A stretch of 64,000 bases of DNA, taken from Eonycteris spelaea. Taxonomy: Eukaryota; Chordata; Mammalia; Chiroptera; Pteropodidae. The DNA is taken from the NCBI GenBank assembly GCA_003508835.1, contig PUFA01000313.1:248001-312000 (forward strand), in the 5' to 3' direction. Both the position numbers and the translations under genes were made by a program. Under the pieces are notes generated by a model. That model was not told the origin of the DNA and made no database searches. It saw nothing but the letters and a program-made list of their open reading frames with translations. Shown one piece after another: positions 10,291-22,389 of this stretch (position 1 is its first letter; every line of letters begins with the position of its first letter).

Positions 10291-10546
10291 ATAGGCAACT
10301 TCTGTTATTTTTTTAGTATTATTATTACTTTTTTAGGTGAGACAACCCTTGGTTGACCTCACAGATTGAAAGGACCTTGTCAGTTTACAATCCCTTATTT
10401 TTTTTATTTTTTATGCCTACAGCACCTGGTCTTCCTAGGTGGTCTCCCATCTAAGTATTAACCAGGCCCAATCCTGCTTAGCTTCCGAGATCAGACGAGA
10501 TTGGGCTTGTTCGTGGTGGCATGGCTGTAGACAATAGGCGACTTCT
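10291..10546 (-). mobile_element. MEG-RL type 5S rRNA-derived SINE with target duplications
   Basis: On the minus strand a 5S rRNA-like body (about 10413-10531, from ctacagccatgccacc to ggtgctgtaggcat) is followed by an A-rich linker, a SINE-specific domain (gacaaggtcctttcaatctg, then accaagggttgtctcacct) and an A-rich tail. Flanks ataggcaacttct (10291-10303) and ataggcgacttct (10534-10546) form a 13-bp target duplication with one change. The internal Pol III box C is present but carries substitutions (ttaatacttagatgggag). This SINE type is described from megabats, which identifies the host group. Confidence 0.9.
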
Positions 10547-10859
10547 AATTTGATTTCAGGCAGGTGAGCATTCCATGCAGTGACTGGATAGGCAAAAAGG
10601 GCCGCCTTTATCACATTGGCATCCGCTACCCTTACTGCTATGTCATAACACCTTAGTTTTGAAATAGTGGGATTTTACTTTATAGAGTGCTTTTGTCTGT
10701 ATATTAATAATTTCACAGCGAACCTGTCTAGGTATTAACAACTCCATGTTCAGGCAAGTCAGCTGGACCTCAGCAAAGTTAAGTGATTTGTATAAAGGTA
10801 CTCCTCTCAAGTTGTGATGGAGCCCGAAACAGGATTCCAATTTTCCTCATCCCATTACA

Positions 10860-10935
10860 CCATGTGGCGATTGTGTGTGCATGTGTGTGTTTGCGTGAGT
10901 GTGTATAGGTGTGCTTGTGTGAAAGTGTGTGGTTG
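10860..10935. repeat. GT-rich imperfect microsatellite
   Basis: Imperfect (TG)n with interruptions (gtgtgtgcatgtgtgtgtttg and following). Confidence 0.85.
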
Positions 10936-10969
10936 TGTTCCATTCTGTAGCTGAACAGCAGTTACATAT

Positions 10970-11230
10970 TTTCCTTTTTATTTTTATTCTCAAATACCCA
11001 TACACGTTTAGAATAGAGCATTCTTTATTTTTAAAATGATATTATCTATTAAGAATATCAAACTGATGAAAGGAATGACCTGTGTATACACCACCACAGC
11101 TAAGAAATAAAACATTACTATACAGTTGAAACCTTTAATGTGCCCTCCCTGATCCTGTAATCTTCTTTGCCTTGACAGTCTACACTACATTTTTAGGGCC
11201 CATGTATTTTTAAATGAGTACTCTTATCAA
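10970..11230 (-). repeat. old L1 3'UTR fragment (L1ME-like)
   Basis: The run 'gtatacaccaccacagctaa', 'gaaataaaacattactatac', 'aatgtgccctccctgatcc' matches a segment common in old L1 3'UTRs. A related copy lies at 12475-12625. Confidence 0.55.
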
Positions 11231-11277
11231 ATGTTAACAGTTTAATTTGTGTCCAAGAATAATTGCATACATATCTA

Positions 11278-11279
11278 TA

Positions 11280-11345
<66 letters not shown>

Positions 11346-11362
11346 GATATGTATGTATGTAT
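11278..11362. repeat. (TG)n(TA)n compound microsatellite
   Basis: About 25 bases of TG repeat run directly into about 35 bases of TA repeat, followed by tatg units. Likely highly length-variable between individuals. Confidence 0.95.
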
Positions 11363-12470
11363 GTGCTTGTATACATATACATAAATGTATGCTTACTGTT
11401 TCAGAAATTGATTTACTATAATCTTAAGATCAATGATAACATTTCATTTCTATAGCAATTTTACATTTATAAAATACTTTGAAATATTTCATCACATCTT
11501 ACCTTATGAATTGACACATGTGCAAGTCCTCTGGACCTACAAAGTCTCTGAAAGTCAAATAGATACACACGTGTGAGCCTGGTTAGTGCAAAGTATTTGC
11601 TTTTGATAGTCCCTGTCCCGACCACTGTATGTCTACTAGAGAATCATGCTTCAGTATTCTCTTTCTTAATAGGCATGAATGTGAAGCAATAGGGTATTCT
11701 TCCGCTTCTGCACTGTAGTCAAAAACACCATCTATCTGCAAATTATTAGATGTAAAAACTTGACACATATTTGACTAAGAGCAACAGCTGTAGGTTTCTT
11801 GGAACTTCTTGATATTCTTTTTTAACAGTTTTCATAAGTCAGATCTTCTCTGATGGCTCCTTTCTTATTTCTGGTTAGATAGAGATGTGTGAATTATCTT
11901 CATTGCATTCCTTAGCTTTTCCAGAGCCACATTTTGCTCTGGAAAAGGGAAAGAAAATAACTGATTTTCTTCCTCAGACTCAGAATGGTTGCGATAATTT
12001 TCTATAATATATTTTAGGTCATTATTCTCATGTTCCTCAGTAATTTATGATCTTTAACCAGGTTTTTTTCCCCCCATGACTAAATCATAATTAAAAAATA
12101 GTGATAATACACCTGCTGGGGGAATATGTGAAGGACTGAGGAATAGTTGAATTGGAAGAAAAGTAAAGTTCACCCTTGACCAGCTGGTCTATGCTAAGTG
12201 ATATAAGAAAATGAGTGGCATACAGTAGTAGCCCCAAACTCACACAGGGAGGGAGGTGATCCAACCATATTTATTAGCAAAACTCTGGATGTCAATAGAG
12301 CATTCACTTTTTAGAATGTAGTGGTTAATGACATATCCTGAACAAAGGCATGCGAGTAATCTGTTTTTGTTGCCTAGATTTCTTGCATTACCAAATGCAG
12401 TACTTATGGTAATTATTATATTTTTAAAGAACTGATTATATCTATGAACCTCAAATAGATGGATCTGTTA
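11363..12470. other. unassigned AT-rich DNA
   Basis: No gene or recognised repeat. Short open frames here show no splice sites or domain signal. Confidence 0.4.
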
Positions 12471-12474
12471 GTTA

Positions 12475-12625
12475 ACTATCAAACTGGTAAAAGAAATAAT
12501 AACAGTGATTACCTGTGTACACATCACTCAGCTGAAGAAATAAAATGTTACTTAGAGTTCAAGGCTTTAACTCACCATTTCTGCCATTTGGAAATCTGAA
12601 AATATTTCATCTTGATTAAATGAAC
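12475..12625 (-). repeat. old L1 3'UTR fragment, second copy
   Basis: Segments 'atcaaactggtaaaagaaat', 'tgtgtacacatcactcagct' and 'gaaataaaatgttacttaga' parallel the fragment at 10.97-11.23 kb in the same order. The two are probably pieces of the same or related old L1 insertions. Confidence 0.5.
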
Positions 12626-13780
12626 TCTCAGACAGTTGTGGCTATGAAAAAGATGATGTGTTCCACAGTAAGCATGTTGCTTCTACAGTCAGTAGGAGGC
12701 TAAGAAGAGAATTGGGGAGCAGTGCTTTAAACTCAGGCTGCGATCTATGGCTTAAATACTTCCGAACGTGTGCTCTATAAGCTTTCTAGCAAACCATCAA
12801 ATTTCAAATTGAGCTTTTCACTTTACATTGAATATTAAGCTTAAAGCTGGCTGATATATTAACTCAGAAGGTATTTCATTAATAGCTGCTCAAAGAGGGT
12901 AAAGGATAACTTTACCATAATTATAGGATAAGTAAAGCATATTAAGGAAAGATTATAAATGAGACTAGATGTCACATCCCAATATAAAAATGTAGTTTTC
13001 CCCCCAGTGATAGAGCCTGCTAACATGGAATCATTTGGGCATCATAGCACAATAAAATACTTAACAGTGTTGCCATGTAAACATTCTGCATGAAACCTGG
13101 CTTGGCTGGGTCAGTCTAGACTGACAGTGTGGTGGCTGTTATAAATTGTAGTTCAGTTGACTACTTAGCATTGAAAGCAAAATAAACATGTTAAATCCCT
13201 GAAAACAAGGGTTGGTTTATGACATAAACATTTTCTGCTTTAGAAAAAAACTTTATGCAGTTCAAGAGAGTTTTGTTTTTAAAACATTACTTACTAATTG
13301 CATTGAAGCATAAAAATAACTCTTAAGGTTTCTCTCAGTTTCATACTATTGCATATACAATATTTAATTAGATGTTTCATTAAATTTATGAATGTTTTCA
13401 ACTCATGTTGAATATAACTTATTAAATTTTAATTTTAAATGACAGTGTAACAACCTCTTTTGGAGTCACCCTGCTTAGGCTGGCTGTGACTACATACATT
13501 TATATATTTTGCCTGTGCAACCAGAGGTGCATGCACACAGGGAACAACCGAACAGCTTGTCTTCCTTTCTGCTCTCTACCTGCCTTCAGCCCAGATATTA
13601 CTTGTCAGCTTATCTTTTCTTTGGCACTCTGCCCAGTGATCTGCATATAGGAGGTATTTAATAAGTGCTAAGTGATGAACACATTTCTGTTTGAGCAGCC
13701 AGTGGAGTCAAATGGAATAATTGCAAAATATTAAGAAGCTCTGTCTATAAGAATCTGTGCAATCTTGGGCCATCCCTCTT
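12626..13780. other. unassigned AT-rich DNA
   Basis: No gene seen. A short L2-like 3' end may lie at about 13620-13680 (tctgcatataggaggtattt, aataagtgctaagtgatgaa), but most is unique to my eye. Confidence 0.4.
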
Positions 13781-14030
13781 TTTTTTTTTTTTAACTTTTT
13801 ACCCCATCCCTTCACTCCCTTCACCTTTGGCAACCATCAGCTTGTTCTCTGTATCTCTGGGTCTGTTTCTGTTTTGTTTTCTTTGTTTATTTGTTTTGTA
13901 TTTTTAAATTTTACATATAAGTGAAGTGTCTTTCTTTGTCTGACTTCATTCACTTAGCGTAAAACCCTCGAGGTCCATCACTGTTGTTGCAAATGGCAAA
14001 TTTTCATTATTTTTCATTGCTGAGTAATTG
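13778..14030 (-). mobile_element. L1 LINE 3' fragment
   Basis: A T-run (A-tail of a minus-strand insertion) at 13779-13793 is followed by L1 3'UTR / ORF2-end hallmarks: 'tcagcttgttctctgtatct', 'ttcacttagcgtaaaaccct', 'cgaggtccatc' and a diverged 'ttcattgctgagtaatt'. It is 5'-truncated to about 250 bp. Confidence 0.85.
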
Positions 14031-14312
14031 GGACTCTCTGGGCCTTAGTTTTCTTACTTGTCATCTGAATGTCTTAGACCCAGTGGTTTCTGAAAACCAG
14101 TCTAGAGTTAACCTATAGTTTGATGATTCCCTCCCCTCTCATACTACCTAATATCTCAGTTCCATCTTTACCTCCAGTGAAGATGCTCCAGTGTGAGTTA
14201 TCTTAATGTCATTTGGCTAAGTATTTGTTATGCTTTTAATTTTTCGCGTTCATCAATAACTTCTATATTGACATTAAGAGAAAAACAAAAATAGCCTTTT
14301 CCTGTTCAAAGG

Positions 14313-14340
14313 GTAAGAGTATATTTAATTTACTTAAAAC
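14313..14340 (+). repeat. 28-bp exact direct repeat, copy 1
   Basis: A segment starting gtaagagtatatttaat and ending ttacttaaaac is repeated without a mismatch at 18196-18223, about 3.9 kb away. No poly(A) adjoins either copy. Confidence 0.9.
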
Positions 14341-14654
14341 TAAGAACATATTTGATCTGAATCATCAAGCTAAACACACTTCTGGTTAGGAATGGCCCTT
14401 GCCTACCTGCCCTCAAATTTTCTGCATAAACATTTCCTGGCTTCTTCCATTCAAGGCTTTGATGGGGAGTCTGGGGACTAGCTACCAGATCTTCAGCTGC
14501 TCCAAATCCCCATGACACCTAAGGCCAGCCACTTCCCAGATTGCACTTCAGTTTCCCCAGTTGTCAAATCACGGAGCTTTATTCGATGACATCTAGAATC
14601 TGTTATATTCTGATTCTATGTGAATCTATGTTTGGCCATACCAATTATTTAAAG

Positions 14655-14860
14655 ACAAGGAAAGGCAAAAGAACTTTTAATGAGCACCTACTATGCACCG
14701 AAATAACAGGTATACTTTAGAGGTAAGGAGACTGAGGACCAGAGAGGTTAGAAAGCATGGCTAATCATTAATAAACTAACAAAGCTACAAATGGCAGAGT
14801 CAAGACTTGGTTCTGTGTCTTTCTGATTCCATAAGCCACTCTGGATGGGCAGGTAAATTA
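14655..14860 (-). repeat. MIR SINE, reverse orientation
   Basis: Reads 'gcacctactatgcaccg', 'ggagactgaggaccagagag', 'aaatggcagagtcaagactt', 'ggttctgtgtctttctgatt', which is the MIR consensus in reverse. Moderately diverged. Confidence 0.75.
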
Positions 14861-14989
14861 GATCCATTTTATTTTATTTTATTCAGTAGGTGATGGGGAA
14901 CAAGTTTTGATCAAGGGTTAGTGTGAAAAAGGCATAATTTAAAATGGTCAGCATGATCATATTCTTGGAGGATAGCAGCCATATTCAAT

Positions 14990-15090
14990 TCTTCTCTTTA
15001 CTTTCAACCTCTAACAGTATTTAGCAAATTGCAAGTACACGATTGATGGTTATTGAATGGGTAAATGAATGGATAAATGAATGATGGTGA
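14990..15090 (+). repeat. L2 3' end fragment
   Basis: The segment 'acagtatttagcaaattgca', 'tggttattgaatgggtaaat', with gaatgg/aatga units, resembles the end of L2 (…gcacatagtaggtgctcaa, ttgttgaatgaatgaa). Confidence 0.5.
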
Positions 15091-15620
15091 TGAATAAATA
15101 ATTAAATCAGAGAAAAGAGATACACTAGTGATAATGCTACTGTGATCATCTGGACATGAAGTAATAAAAGTTTGAACTGGATTGGTGGTAGTGGGAAAAG
15201 AAAAGACACATATAAAGAGGAAAAATTGACTGGACTTGGAAAGCAATTAGATATGGGCATGAGAGAAGCCAAAATTATGACCCCAAAGTTCTGAAGCCTT
15301 GTTGGTTGCCGTGATGATTTGATATCATTCTCAGAATTCTTGTGATCAGTTTGTAAGCCGGCATCTATTACCAAGTGCAGTGGAGGTCTGCAAACAACAG
15401 AAAACGAATGGAACACAATAATATCTGAATGAGTTGTAAAACTGAATCCATTTATATTTGAGTTTGACCCACATAAGGACCAAAATACAGTGAAAGGGAG
15501 ATGATGGGGAAAATAGAGTATATAGGTCTCATGTAGAGGTTAATTACAAGTGGCTATTGTTGACACTGCTTTCTTTTAAACTATTTTCTGCCTCATTTTC
15601 TCTCTTTTCTTTGTTTAATC
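15090..15620. other. unassigned DNA
   Basis: No gene seen. Minus-strand frames of 80 and 104 codons here are AT-rich artefacts with no splice or domain signal. Confidence 0.4.
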
Positions 15621-15621
15621 A

Positions 15622-17388
15622 AGGTGTTTGCTAATTGATGTTAAACTGGGTACCACATGTTCATGTGTAGGAGTCTTCCAGCATGGAAAAGTAGAGATCG
15701 TTGCCAATTACTGAGGCAACTGTACCAGTCCAAGTTATGTAGATTTCACAAAGTGGACATCTCATCAATGAGGTTGCTAAGAACCAAGAGGTTGTAGAAT
15801 ATAAAGGGAATGCTATTTTTCCCAGAGGAGACATCTTCCATAGTTCTAAGCAAGATGAAAGAGTTTGCTGAAGCCTATTTAGGGGAACAGAAGTAGAAAA
15901 TGCAGTAATTACTGTCTCAGCCTACTTAAATGGTTCACAGTGTCAGGCCACCAAGGATGCAGGGACCATCACTGATCTTAATATCCTGAGAATCATAAAT
16001 GAGAACCTATTGCAGCAGCCATTGTCTATGGCCTGGATTAAAAAAAAAAAGAAACTTTAAAACAGAGGAACATTTGCTGATCTTTGACTTAGGTAAAGGC
16101 ACCTTTGATGTATCTATCTAAAACATCCAGGATGACATCTTTGAAGTAAAAGCCACAGTTGGTAATGCTCACCTGGTGTGGGGAACATTGATAACCATAT
16201 GGTGAATCATCTGATTGAAGAGTTCAAATGCAAACACAAGAAGGATATAGCCTCCAACAAACAGGCAGTATTCTGCCTCCAGACTCCCTGTGAGAAGGCA
16301 AAGTGTGTCTTATTTCTTTGCTCATACCAGGATTGAAATTGATTTATTCTAGAAGGGTGTGGATTTCTACACTGCCATTCCCTGAGCCCACTTTTAGCAG
16401 CTCGGTGCTTTTCTGTGCTACCTCAAAGCTGGTAGAGAAATATCTGAAGGATGACAAACTTGACAAAAGCCAGATTAATGAAATTGTGCTGGTGGTTGGT
16501 TCCACTTGTATCCCAAAGTTCTAAAAATTGCTGAAAGATTTTTTAAAATGGAAAGTTGCTGAAGAAGACCATCAACCCTGAGGAGGCAGTGACGTATGGT
16601 GCAGCTGCACAAGCAGCTATTCTCCTGGGTGACAAATCAGAATGTGAAAGAGCTCTTGTACCTTGATGTTACTCCTTTCTCTCTGGGCATTGAATTGGCA
16701 TGTAGGATGTGACATCCCTTATCAAGAAAAAACACCACCGTTCCTACAAAGCAAACCCATGTTCACAACTTACTTTGATGACCAGACCACTGTCTTAGTG
16801 AAAGTTTATGAGAGAGAAAGGTCTTTAACTAAAAGAAAAGAAAAACTGCTTGGCAAGTTCACACTGCTGGGATCCTTTAGCTTACTAATGTGGCATTCCT
16901 AAAATCCACATGACCTTTGACGTAGACACCAATATCATCATCAATATAAGAGCCGCAGACAGAAGTACTGGCAGGAAGAACAAAATCAACATTACTAACA
17001 ATAACAACTTTCAGTAAAGATGATAATTGACCAGAGTGTAAGAGAAGCAGAAAAATATAAATTAGAAGACAAAGTCAATAGACAAGGTAGCATCCAGAAA
17101 CACCATAGAATCCCACATGTTCAATGACATGCAAATGTTTAAAATAATACCTTCAGATTTAAGTTCAGTAAAGAAGGTATAAGAGGAAGTTTCTTGAAAA
17201 GTACCAGGAAGTGTTAAGCTGCCGCAAGTGTAGCCAGGTTGCTGAAAGAGATGAGTGTGAGTACATGCCGAAAGAGTTTGAAGGAGTCTTCAGTCTGAGT
17301 GTCATCCGGCTTTACTACCATCAGATCTGATTGCTGTGGCTCCCACAGCTCAGAGGAGCCTGGGTCTAATATTGATGAAGTAGTCTAA
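15622..17388 (+). pseudogene. processed pseudogene of a cytosolic HSP70 (HSPA family)
   Basis: HSP70 is an ATP-driven chaperone; this copy cannot make it. The order of HSP70 landmarks is kept without introns: [20 protein letters not shown] at 15.64 kb, [20 protein letters not shown] at 15.94 kb, [16 protein letters not shown] at 16.23 kb, [12 protein letters not shown] at 16.46 kb, [11 protein letters not shown] at 16.61 kb, LLGKF at 16.85 kb, [12 protein letters not shown] at 16.95 kb, and a C-terminal SNIDEVV plus stop at 17388 in place of the usual PTIEEVD. Stops and frameshifts break every domain. About 55 codons between the equivalents of KNQ and EYKGE are missing, so the nucleotide-binding lobe is also shortened. 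HSPA2 or HSPA8 are possible parents: AADRSTG favours HSPA2, other residues are neutral. It sits between two exact 28-bp repeats. Confidence 0.93.
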
Positions 17389-18195
17389 ACAGTAATTCTT
17401 TAGAACTTTCCTGTTCTCTACAGCCATTTATGCAATCTATTTCACTAGTTCATGCTTAGTTTTGGAAGATCAGTATATATGGAAAAGGAGAGTCAAAACC
17501 TAGTTTCATTATAAGAATTTGTAAGTTTATTCAACATTTTAACATTAATGCTTCTACATCTTGTGGGTTTATGAACTTCAACCCATTTTTTTAACATCTG
17601 ACGTTTATATATGGTGACTTATTTGGGAATTAGCACTTATAAAATATTTAAACACTTTAATAATAAGAATGAGATTGTATTACCATCCCACGGTCTCACC
17701 ACTTTAATAAGAATGACTACTTGTGAGCAAATATTGTGGCTGAAAACCTGTATGAAAATTTTGTTTTATTCATCTATATTGTACTATAGAGTTTATCCCT
17801 TTTAGTCACATTTCTGTGTATTTATTCAAAAAGTATTTATAACCCACTGATGACTGTGTCTCTCAATTTACAGAGAAATTATAATCCTTCCCAGGTCAAA
17901 GTTACTGTTTATGATTGTAAGTTTTCTCATTGTATGTTGTTTAACAAGGGCTGAAATGTTTTTTCTTACTACTAATTGTTCATACATTGACTTCTCAGCT
18001 ACGTATGTATAAACATCTATTGATTTAAGGAAGAAAAGATCTGTTCCTTGATCTTCAACTCAACACAATTGAAATGAAAATATGTTGATAATGACAACCA
18101 GTCAATGAATTCTATCACATTTTTGAGTTATAGAAAAGAAATATTTCATTATGCATCAGAAACATGGCACCATAGTTTTACTGTCATTCTTAAGA
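17389..18195. other. HSP70 pseudogene 3' flank / possible 3'UTR
   Basis: AT-rich, with no repeat family recognised. The first part may be the parent mRNA's 3'UTR, but I see no clear poly(A) that would mark its end. Confidence 0.4.
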
Positions 18196-18223
18196 GTAAG
18201 AGTATATTTAATTTACTTAAAAC
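18196..18223 (+). repeat. 28-bp exact direct repeat, copy 2
   Basis: Identical to 14313-14340 over 28 bases; similarity stops abruptly on both sides. Confidence 0.9.
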
Positions 18224-18589
18224 AGAGAAAGCTTATTAAAGGAGGGATCCTGACATTAGGAACAATTACAACAGAATTGATAGAAAATAATAAAGGAATG
18301 TATTAATTTTGGTTAGGTGAGATATCTAATTTTCTGAAGTCACCCAAGGTTTCCTTTCTTACGTGGGTTTAGGATTTTGAAAGAAAAACTGATCATAGGT
18401 TGGAGCCTAAGACTAGAAACCTGAGAATTTGGCTTCTTGGGTCAGTGGATGGTAATGAACATGTACATCAATCAAGGGCAGAAGTGTTCTATTTAAGACA
18501 AACTCAATTTTCTGATCTTAATTGTACATATTAATTTAGAGTATTGAATTTAAAAATCCCTGAATGAGATCAGTTCCCTTCAGCTCAGT

Positions 18590-18800
18590 CATCAAACCTT
18601 TATTGAGCATTCTATATTCAGATACCTGAATTAAAGCACTTGTGTTGACCCACAGAAGCCCACATTCCAGTGAAGCAGTAATGGCAAAAGCAGAGAGCTG
18701 GACATGTGAAGGTTATAAGACGATCCAGAGTGGCTGAGGCATCATACTGGCTTCAGAGGAGGAGCAGATAAGGGGAGCATGGTAGACCTGGCAGAATGCC
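18590..18800 (-). repeat. L2 LINE fragment
   Basis: Reads 'catcaaacctttattgagca', 'cagaagcccacattccagtg', 'aagtgg / gagtggctgaggcatcat'-like segments of reverse-orientation L2. Diverged. Confidence 0.5.
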
Positions 18801-19114
18801 TGGCAGTTGGAGTTGTGTTCTAATCGGATTTACCTTTCTCCTCCTCAAGAATGGAAATGAGTCTGGATGCTTAGGGCCTTGAAACTGGTTATTTTGACAA
18901 CAGGAAGTTGCAAAAAGTGGTGGGTCAAGGCCAAATAAACAATGATATTGATGATGTGGGAATGGTTAAATGCCACAAGGCAAATTTAAGGTGGAATTAA
19001 GTCATGCAAATAGCAACTAATGAGTTTCTATGAGAGGAGAGGCAAGGCAAGGCTTACGTTAGCCGACCAGGCCAAAATTTGGAGGAAGCCCATTGAAACT
19101 GAGGGAACAGGAAG

Positions 19115-19555
19115 TGCTATATGAGTTTGCCGGGACTGCCATAGTAAAGTACCACAGACTAGACGGCTTTAACAACAGGATTGTATTTGCTCACAGTTCT
19201 GGATCTGGATTTGCTCACAAGTCTGAGATCAAGGTGTCAGCAGAGTTTTCTTCTGAGGGCCATGAGGGAAGGACCTGTTCCAGGCCTCTCTCCCTGGCTA
19301 ATAGATGGTCATCTTCTCCCTATGCCTTCATGCGGTCTTCCTTCTGAATGTGTCAATGTCATGATCTTCTCTTCTTAAAAGGACACTAGCCAGCTATATT
19401 GTATCAGCACCCACCCTATCTTAACTTAACTAATGACCTCATTTTAATTTAATTACTTTTGTAAAATCCTGTCTCCAAAAATGGTCACATTCTGAGGGTT
19501 AAGACTTCAACATATGGATTTTGGGGGAAGACATAATTCAGCTTATAACAATTAC
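19115..19555 (-). mobile_element. MLT1-type LTR (ERVL-MaLR), near full length
   Basis: On the + strand it reads the reverse complement of an MLT1 LTR: 'taccacagactagacggctt', 'cacagttctggatctgg', 'gagatcaaggtgtcagcaga', 'cttcttaaaaggacactag', 'caacatatggattttggggg' and 'cagcttataaca' at the end. A non-autonomous MaLR LTR older than the placental radiation. Two overlapping plus-strand frames inside it are artefacts. Confidence 0.88.
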
Positions 19556-19559
19556 CTTG

Positions 19560-20690
19560 GTTTTAATAAGCATCATCTCCTTCTCTAAATACTGGCTTCT
19601 GAGCCAGATAAAACAAGACAGCTCTTGCTCTTAAAAAGCTTACTATTATTGGGATAGGTAGGTGGATATTCATTCTCCCTTGACATCTGAGTAAAGGTTC
19701 ACAGGACTCGGTGATTTGAATGAGCCTAGCAAAATAAATGAGAAGGATTTGGAGAGAGTGTGCTGAGACATGTCAAGCAGAAGGAAAATGAGATGGGTGG
19801 AGGATGCAAAATTTTCTTTGTAGGTGCAGAATTTAGACAACATCATTGGTAGAACCATATAAGCCTAAGAAGTATTAATATGGAGATGTCTCAAATATAA
19901 CTATGTATTTGCATGCATTTTCAATGAAAATGAGCCTTTGTTTGACTGTTGTTGCTAAACATTAGGCATACTGCCTTGATGACAGCTTTCTGGAGACATG
20001 AAATATAAACCAAACTGATGGGATACTAGTGTTTATCCATCTGCCTGATGTGAATTTACTGGTATTTAAAACTCAATGGTTTTTCAGAATCTCACAATAG
20101 GAATACAGTTTCATTAAGTCTTATTTGAGAGGCAGGAGTGAATAATTGCTATAGTGTTCCACAGAACAAGGTCTGAGCCAATATTTTGAAGCTATTGACA
20201 GTTCTTTCTGTAGTGAGAAAAATAATACTACGCGGGACATAGTGATTGCTCAATAAAGTAGATCTTTTATTGACTAATAAATTATTGGGTTTTATAGCCT
20301 TTTTAAAATAAAAAATATATATGCTACCAGTGGGTTTCCAATAGTATCAATGGAAACCTAAAGGCCAGTACTAATAAAAGAGCATTAGGCTTAATCAATC
20401 AAATGTAAGTTATGTTTTCTAATATGAATTATATCTGCATATTTAACATGTATTCACTCTTTCATATAGCAATACGATGGCAATTTATGACACGTATAAA
20501 ATTGGTGTGTCAAATAAGGCATCATAAAATTGTTTTTACTGTTTTATCCATTACTAACATCTTGTAACAAAAGATTGAACAAACACAATAGATGTTAAAA
20601 AGTTTTCAACTGGCTTGATGATACCTCGGACCTCTGCAGTATATAACAGCAAATCCTTAGATAGCACTGTGTGCCAACTAACACTTTTAC
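19560..20690. other. unassigned AT-rich DNA
   Basis: No gene or recognised repeat family. Confidence 0.4.
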
Positions 20691-20699
20691 GAATACAGG

Positions 20700-20885
20700 T
20701 ATATACATGTATACAAACACATACACTAATTTAATCCTCACTAAAGCTCTTATGAGATCAATACCTTTATTCTTCATTTTACAGATGAAGAAACTAAGGC
20801 ACAGAGATGTTATGTAACTTGCCCAAAGTTATATGACTAGCAAGTAGTAGAGCTGAGATTTGAATCCAGGCAGTGTCTACTAGGA
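20700..20885 (-). repeat. MIR SINE, reverse orientation
   Basis: Clear core: 'cattttacagatgaagaaac', 'taaggcacagagatgttatg', 'taacttgcccaaagttatat', 'agctgagatttgaatccagg'. Confidence 0.9.
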
Positions 20886-20899
20886 AATACTTTATTCAC

Positions 20900-22385
20900 T
20901 CAGTACTTGCACACACACCCCATATAAACACTTAGGAGCACACAGAACTGGAGACCTGGTCTGAATTCCAGCCCAGCCCTGAACTTCATGCTCAATTAAT
21001 GCAGGTAGATTGGGGCTCTCCGTTAGTGTGTGTGCTTCTCGTTGATTTTTGCTTTTGGTTTCTAAAAATTGTGCCCCACGTATCTCCTAGAAAACCCTGC
21101 TTACCTCTTATTCTACTGCCTTGTTGCTAAGCTCTTGTTGCTAAGTCTCCTTCCCTGTGGATGTTACACTTTCGCTAAGTAAATGCTTCTCATCCCCCAC
21201 CATTATCTTCTGGATCAAATTAATGGTGCCCTGCTGACCTATACAAATCCAGCTTCTTTCTCATCCCTTTTGGTTGGCACCATACCGCAATAGTTATCTC
21301 TATTGTTCTTGGACTGACACAGCATATCTAAGGTATGTGTTGACTTGTTTGTGCAAGGTATAACACAAAGTGGAGGGAATAATACAGGTGACAGCATCCA
21401 CAAAGACCGGCAGATAGAAAGATTGGATATCGTAAAGTGACTCACTTGGAATATTATTTCCTTATCAAAGGTTGAACTCCTTTCCCATTTCTTAAGCACT
21501 ACTTCATTTTCATCCATTAAGTAAAGTAGTAATAAAATAATAAAATGTAACACTTCTATTTCACTATCCTTAGCAATGGCTTTTAAATTTTATGGTTGAT
21601 TATATTCCAGTGCCTCCCCTTAAATTCTGGGAATGCAGCCTGTCATAGGCCATACGTATTCCAGTGGTTAAGTCCTACCTTACTTATGGATATCAGTTAT
21701 AAAATTGGCCTTACTAAAATATTTGACTTCTCTATGTCCCCAGTCTTTCAGTGTATCTTGTGATATTTCTAAATTAGCCATGGCACATCAGAAGGACTAA
21801 TATGTCACATTTTTCAGACAAAGAAGGAACAACAATGTGTATTGTCTTCTTTCAATAGTTCATTGAGAGCAGTGGCTCCTATGAGGCAGCATGTTGAAGG
21901 GAAGAACAGTGCACAAAGGACCGAGTCCAGCCACGAGGCCTCCCATTATTTGGATGTTTGATTTAATGCAAGCCGTTCAGCATCCTGCAGCCATAGATAA
22001 CTCCCCGATAGAAGGTGGGTTTGGGAACAGTTCTCTCAAATAATTACTTGCATCACCTAAACTAGTAAAACTAAAATCCGATGTTGACAAAGTTGTGCAG
22101 AAGCAGGTAATAACTAATAGTGTTAAAATTAACCCCCTTAGAGCAGTTTGGCCCCTTTTGGTTTCGATATTGGATTCTTCACATTTAAATTTATGTTAAG
22201 AAAACTGATCCAGACTGAGCAAGACTATCTCTCATTACGATAATATTTATAATTGCACTTTATTTTAACACCCATTCACAGAAAGAAAAAAAAATACGAA
22301 ATGCTCAGCAGTAGAGTAATAGTCAAGTAAATTAGTGTCTGTACTAGATAGAGTATTATACGATTATTAAAAATTGTGAACATGG
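20900..22385. other. unassigned DNA
   Basis: No gene seen. Minus-strand frame 21239-21553 (104 codons) lacks splice sites, family motifs and an intact upstream context. Confidence 0.4.
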
Positions 22386-22389
22386 AGAC

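Noticed and set aside
10413..10531. Possible 5S rRNA gene
   Set aside because: Substituted internal promoter, A-rich linker, extra 3' domain and target duplications show a SINE. The same holds for the copies at 27.6 and 38.1 kb.
15102..15416. 104-codon minus-strand frame
   Set aside because: No domain, splice site or conserved motif; AT-rich chance frame.
21239..21553. 104-codon minus-strand frame
   Set aside because: Same reasons; no supporting signal around it.
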